Below are positions 62,284 through 64,000 of a DNA stretch of 64,000 nucleotides, piece after piece. The stretch's first letter is position 1. Every line of letters begins with the position of its first letter. The stretch comes from Flavicella sediminum (GTDB lineage Bacteria > Bacteroidota > Bacteroidia > Flavobacteriales > Flavobacteriaceae): assembly GCF_006381105.1 (NCBI RefSeq), contig NZ_VDET01000002.1, forward strand, positions 1,029,578-1,093,577, written 5' to 3'. The notes under the pieces were generated by a model. The model did not search any database. It was not told the origin of the DNA and was given only the letters and a program-made list of their open reading frames with translations. The position numbers were made by a program, and so were the translations under genes.

Positions 62284-63969
62284 ATGGAACAAGCACTTTT
62301 AAAGATAGAAAACCTTCATATTTCTTTTCCTTCTAAAAAAGAAGAAAACAAAGTAATTCATGGGATTTCTTTCGAATTAAATTCCAATGAAATATTGGGA
62401 ATTGTAGGAGAATCAGGAAGTGGAAAATCTGTTTCATCCTTGGCTGTTTTAGGCTTGCTTCCTAAGGCAACAAAAATAGAAGGTGCTATTACTTTTGAAG
62501 GAAAATCGCTTTGTAAACTTTCCAACAAGGAATTTCGAAAAATTAGAGGTAATGAAATCTCCATGATTTTTCAAGAACCTATGAGTTCTTTAAATCCCAG
62601 TATGACTTGCGGAGAACAAGTTTTAGAAGTGCTATTACAACACACAAAACTTTCAAAAAAAGAAGCTAAACAGGAAGTCATTCAACTTTTTGAAAAAGTA
62701 AAATTACCAAGAGCCACCGAAATGTATGGCCAATATCCACATCAAATTTCTGGCGGACAAAAACAACGAGTTATGATTGCCATGGCCATTGCTTGTAAAC
62801 CAAAAATTTTAATTGCAGATGAACCTACAACCGCCCTTGACGTTACGGTTCAAAAAGAAATAATTAAACTGCTAAAAGAATTGCAACAAGAAACCGAAAT
62901 GAGCATTTTGTTTATCTCTCACGATCTTTCTTTGGTTTCTGAAATTTGCAACCGTGTAGTGGTTATGTACCAAGGAAATATTGTGGAACAAGGAAATGCT
63001 TTGGAACTTTTTCACAATCCAAAAGACAATTACACCAAAGCCTTAATCAAATCGAAACCCAGCCAGACAGAACGTTTAAAAACGCTGCCATCAGTTAAAG
63101 ATTTTATTGAGGGGACTTTTGATAATGATATCTATACAACTACGGAAAGAGAAGCTTTTCACGAAAAAATTTACGCAGAAAAACCCTTGTTAGAAATTAG
63201 CCAGCTTAAAAAATATTATGTTGGAAACAAAGCTTGGTGGTTTCAAAAAGAGAGTTTGGTAAAAGCCGTTGATGACATTTCTTTTAAATTGTACGAAGGA
63301 GAAACTTTAGGATTGGTTGGAGAATCGGGCTGTGGAAAATCTACTTTAGGAAGAACCATTGTTCATTTAGAAAAAGCGACAGCTGGAACAATTCATTATA
63401 ACGGACAAGACCTAACAAAACTTTCGAATGCTGAAATTAAAACACTAAGAAAAGACATTCAAATTATTTTTCAAGATCCTTTTTCTTCCTTAAATCCAAG
63501 AATTGTAGTGGGTGAAGCTATTTTAGAACCCATGATAGTTCACCAACTTTATAAAAATGACCAAGAACGCAAAGAAAAAGTTTTTGAAATTTTAGAAAAA
63601 GTAGGACTGAATAAGGAACATTATTTCCGATACCCTCATGAGTTTTCTGGCGGACAGCGCCAAAGAATTGGAATTGCTAGAACCATTGCTCTTCAACCCA
63701 AATTAATTATTTGCGATGAATCTGTTTCTGCTCTAGACGTTTCCGTACAAGCACAAGTCTTAAATTTATTAAACCAGCTTAAAGTTGATTTTGGTTTTAC
63801 CTATATCTTTATTTCACACGACTTGGCCGTTGTTAAATATATGGCCGATCAATTAGTAGTAATGAATAAAGGAAAAATAGAAGAAATTGGTGATGCCGAT
63901 GAGATTTATGCGAATCCTAATTCTGAATACACTAAAAAATTAATTGAATCAATTCCGAAGGGGAAATAA
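62284..63969 (+). CDS. Fused dipeptide/oligopeptide-type ABC transporter ATP-binding protein
   Basis: This 561-residue protein starts at the ATG giving MEQALLKIENLHISF; a TTG frame 11 codons earlier is unlikely. It joins two DppD/DppF-like nucleotide-binding domains. The first has GESGSGKSVSSLAV, QISGGQKQRVMIAMA and ILIADEPTTALDVTVQ. The second, from about residue 300, has GESGCGKSTLGRT, EFSGGQRQRIGIART and IICDESVSALDVSVQ. It powers uptake or export of peptides or similar solutes. No permease or binding protein is in the window; these may lie to the right. Confidence 0.94.
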   Translation: MEQALLKIENLHISFPSKKEENKVIHGISFELNSNEILGIVGESGSGKSVSSLAVLGLLPKATKIEGAITFEGKSLCKLSNKEFRKIRGNEISMIFQEPMSSLNPSMTCGEQVLEVLLQHTKLSKKEAKQEVIQLFEKVKLPRATEMYGQYPHQISGGQKQRVMIAMAIACKPKILIADEPTTALDVTVQKEIIKLLKELQQETEMSILFISHDLSLVSEICNRVVVMYQGNIVEQGNALELFHNPKDNYTKALIKSKPSQTERLKTLPSVKDFIEGTFDNDIYTTTEREAFHEKIYAEKPLLEISQLKKYYVGNKAWWFQKESLVKAVDDISFKLYEGETLGLVGESGCGKSTLGRTIVHLEKATAGTIHYNGQDLTKLSNAEIKTLRKDIQIIFQDPFSSLNPRIVVGEAILEPMIVHQLYKNDQERKEKVFEILEKVGLNKEHYFRYPHEFSGGQRQRIGIARTIALQPKLIICDESVSALDVSVQAQVLNLLNQLKVDFGFTYIFISHDLAVVKYMADQLVVMNKGKIEEIGDADEIYANPNSEYTKKLIESIPKGK

Positions 63970-63974
63970 AAAAC

Positions 63975-64000
63975 CCGTCAAAAATCAAAATTTTTGACGG
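63975..64000 (+). terminator. Terminator cut by the right window edge
   Basis: CCGTCAAAAA (63975-63984) pairs with TTTTTGACGG (63991-64000) directly after the ABC ATPase gene. The window ends before the T run can be seen. Confidence 0.75.

Overview
The window is a marine-type Bacteroidota chromosome segment, most likely from the family Flavobacteriaceae. It is AT-rich, Shine-Dalgarno sequences are weak or absent, and several genes are preceded by TAnnTTTG-like -7 boxes. It carries a SusC/SusD pair, many lipoprotein glycoside hydrolases with PKD and CBM-like modules, and typical flavobacterial housekeeping genes. No tRNA, rRNA, CRISPR array, insertion sequence or integrase was seen.

Bases 1-31,800 are a beta-glucan (laminarin-type) utilisation region. 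Left part (1-5.7 kb): an outer-membrane barrel cut by the window edge, a Big2/CBM-like lipoprotein, a GH16 and a PKD/DUF5011/CBM lipoprotein, closed by a strong terminator. Next (5.9-13.6 kb): a probable cytoplasmic GH149 beta-1,3-glucan phosphorylase, a lipoprotein GH17, a lipoprotein GH30 and a GPH-family sugar symporter. A second GH17 without signal peptide faces them on the minus strand. Then (15.5-27.8 kb): SusC, SusD, two surface glycan-binding lipoproteins, two GH16 genes born by tandem duplication, and GH3. A GH2 and a divergent membrane-anchored winged-helix regulator close the region. Read together: surface GH16 enzymes cut the chain, SusCD imports fragments, periplasmic GH17, GH30 and GH3 debranch and shorten them, and the GPH symporter feeds the cytoplasmic phosphorylase and GH17.

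Bases 31.8-42.4 kb are mostly housekeeping: glutamate dehydrogenase, a GT39-like membrane protein, pheS, small unknown proteins, a lactonase-fold protein, gpsA, a polysaccharide flippase, dut and a serine hydrolase.

Bases 42.4-50.4 kb form a compact second catabolic locus: a LacI regulator with a clear tandem operator, a TonB-dependent receptor without SusD, a GH63-type glycosylglycerate hydrolase, a sodium:solute symporter and glycerate 2-kinase. I read this as a complete uptake and breakdown route for glucosylglycerate or mannosylglycerate, compatible solutes of cyanobacteria and red algae. It is the best candidate here for an undescribed system.

Bases 50.4-64 kb hold a PhzF-like protein, the SUF iron-sulfur genes (sufA-like, sufB, sufC, sufD, without sufS or sufE), thiL, a cytoplasmic GH1 convergent with a PAS-LuxR regulator, an ABC-F ATPase and a fused peptide-type ABC ATPase.
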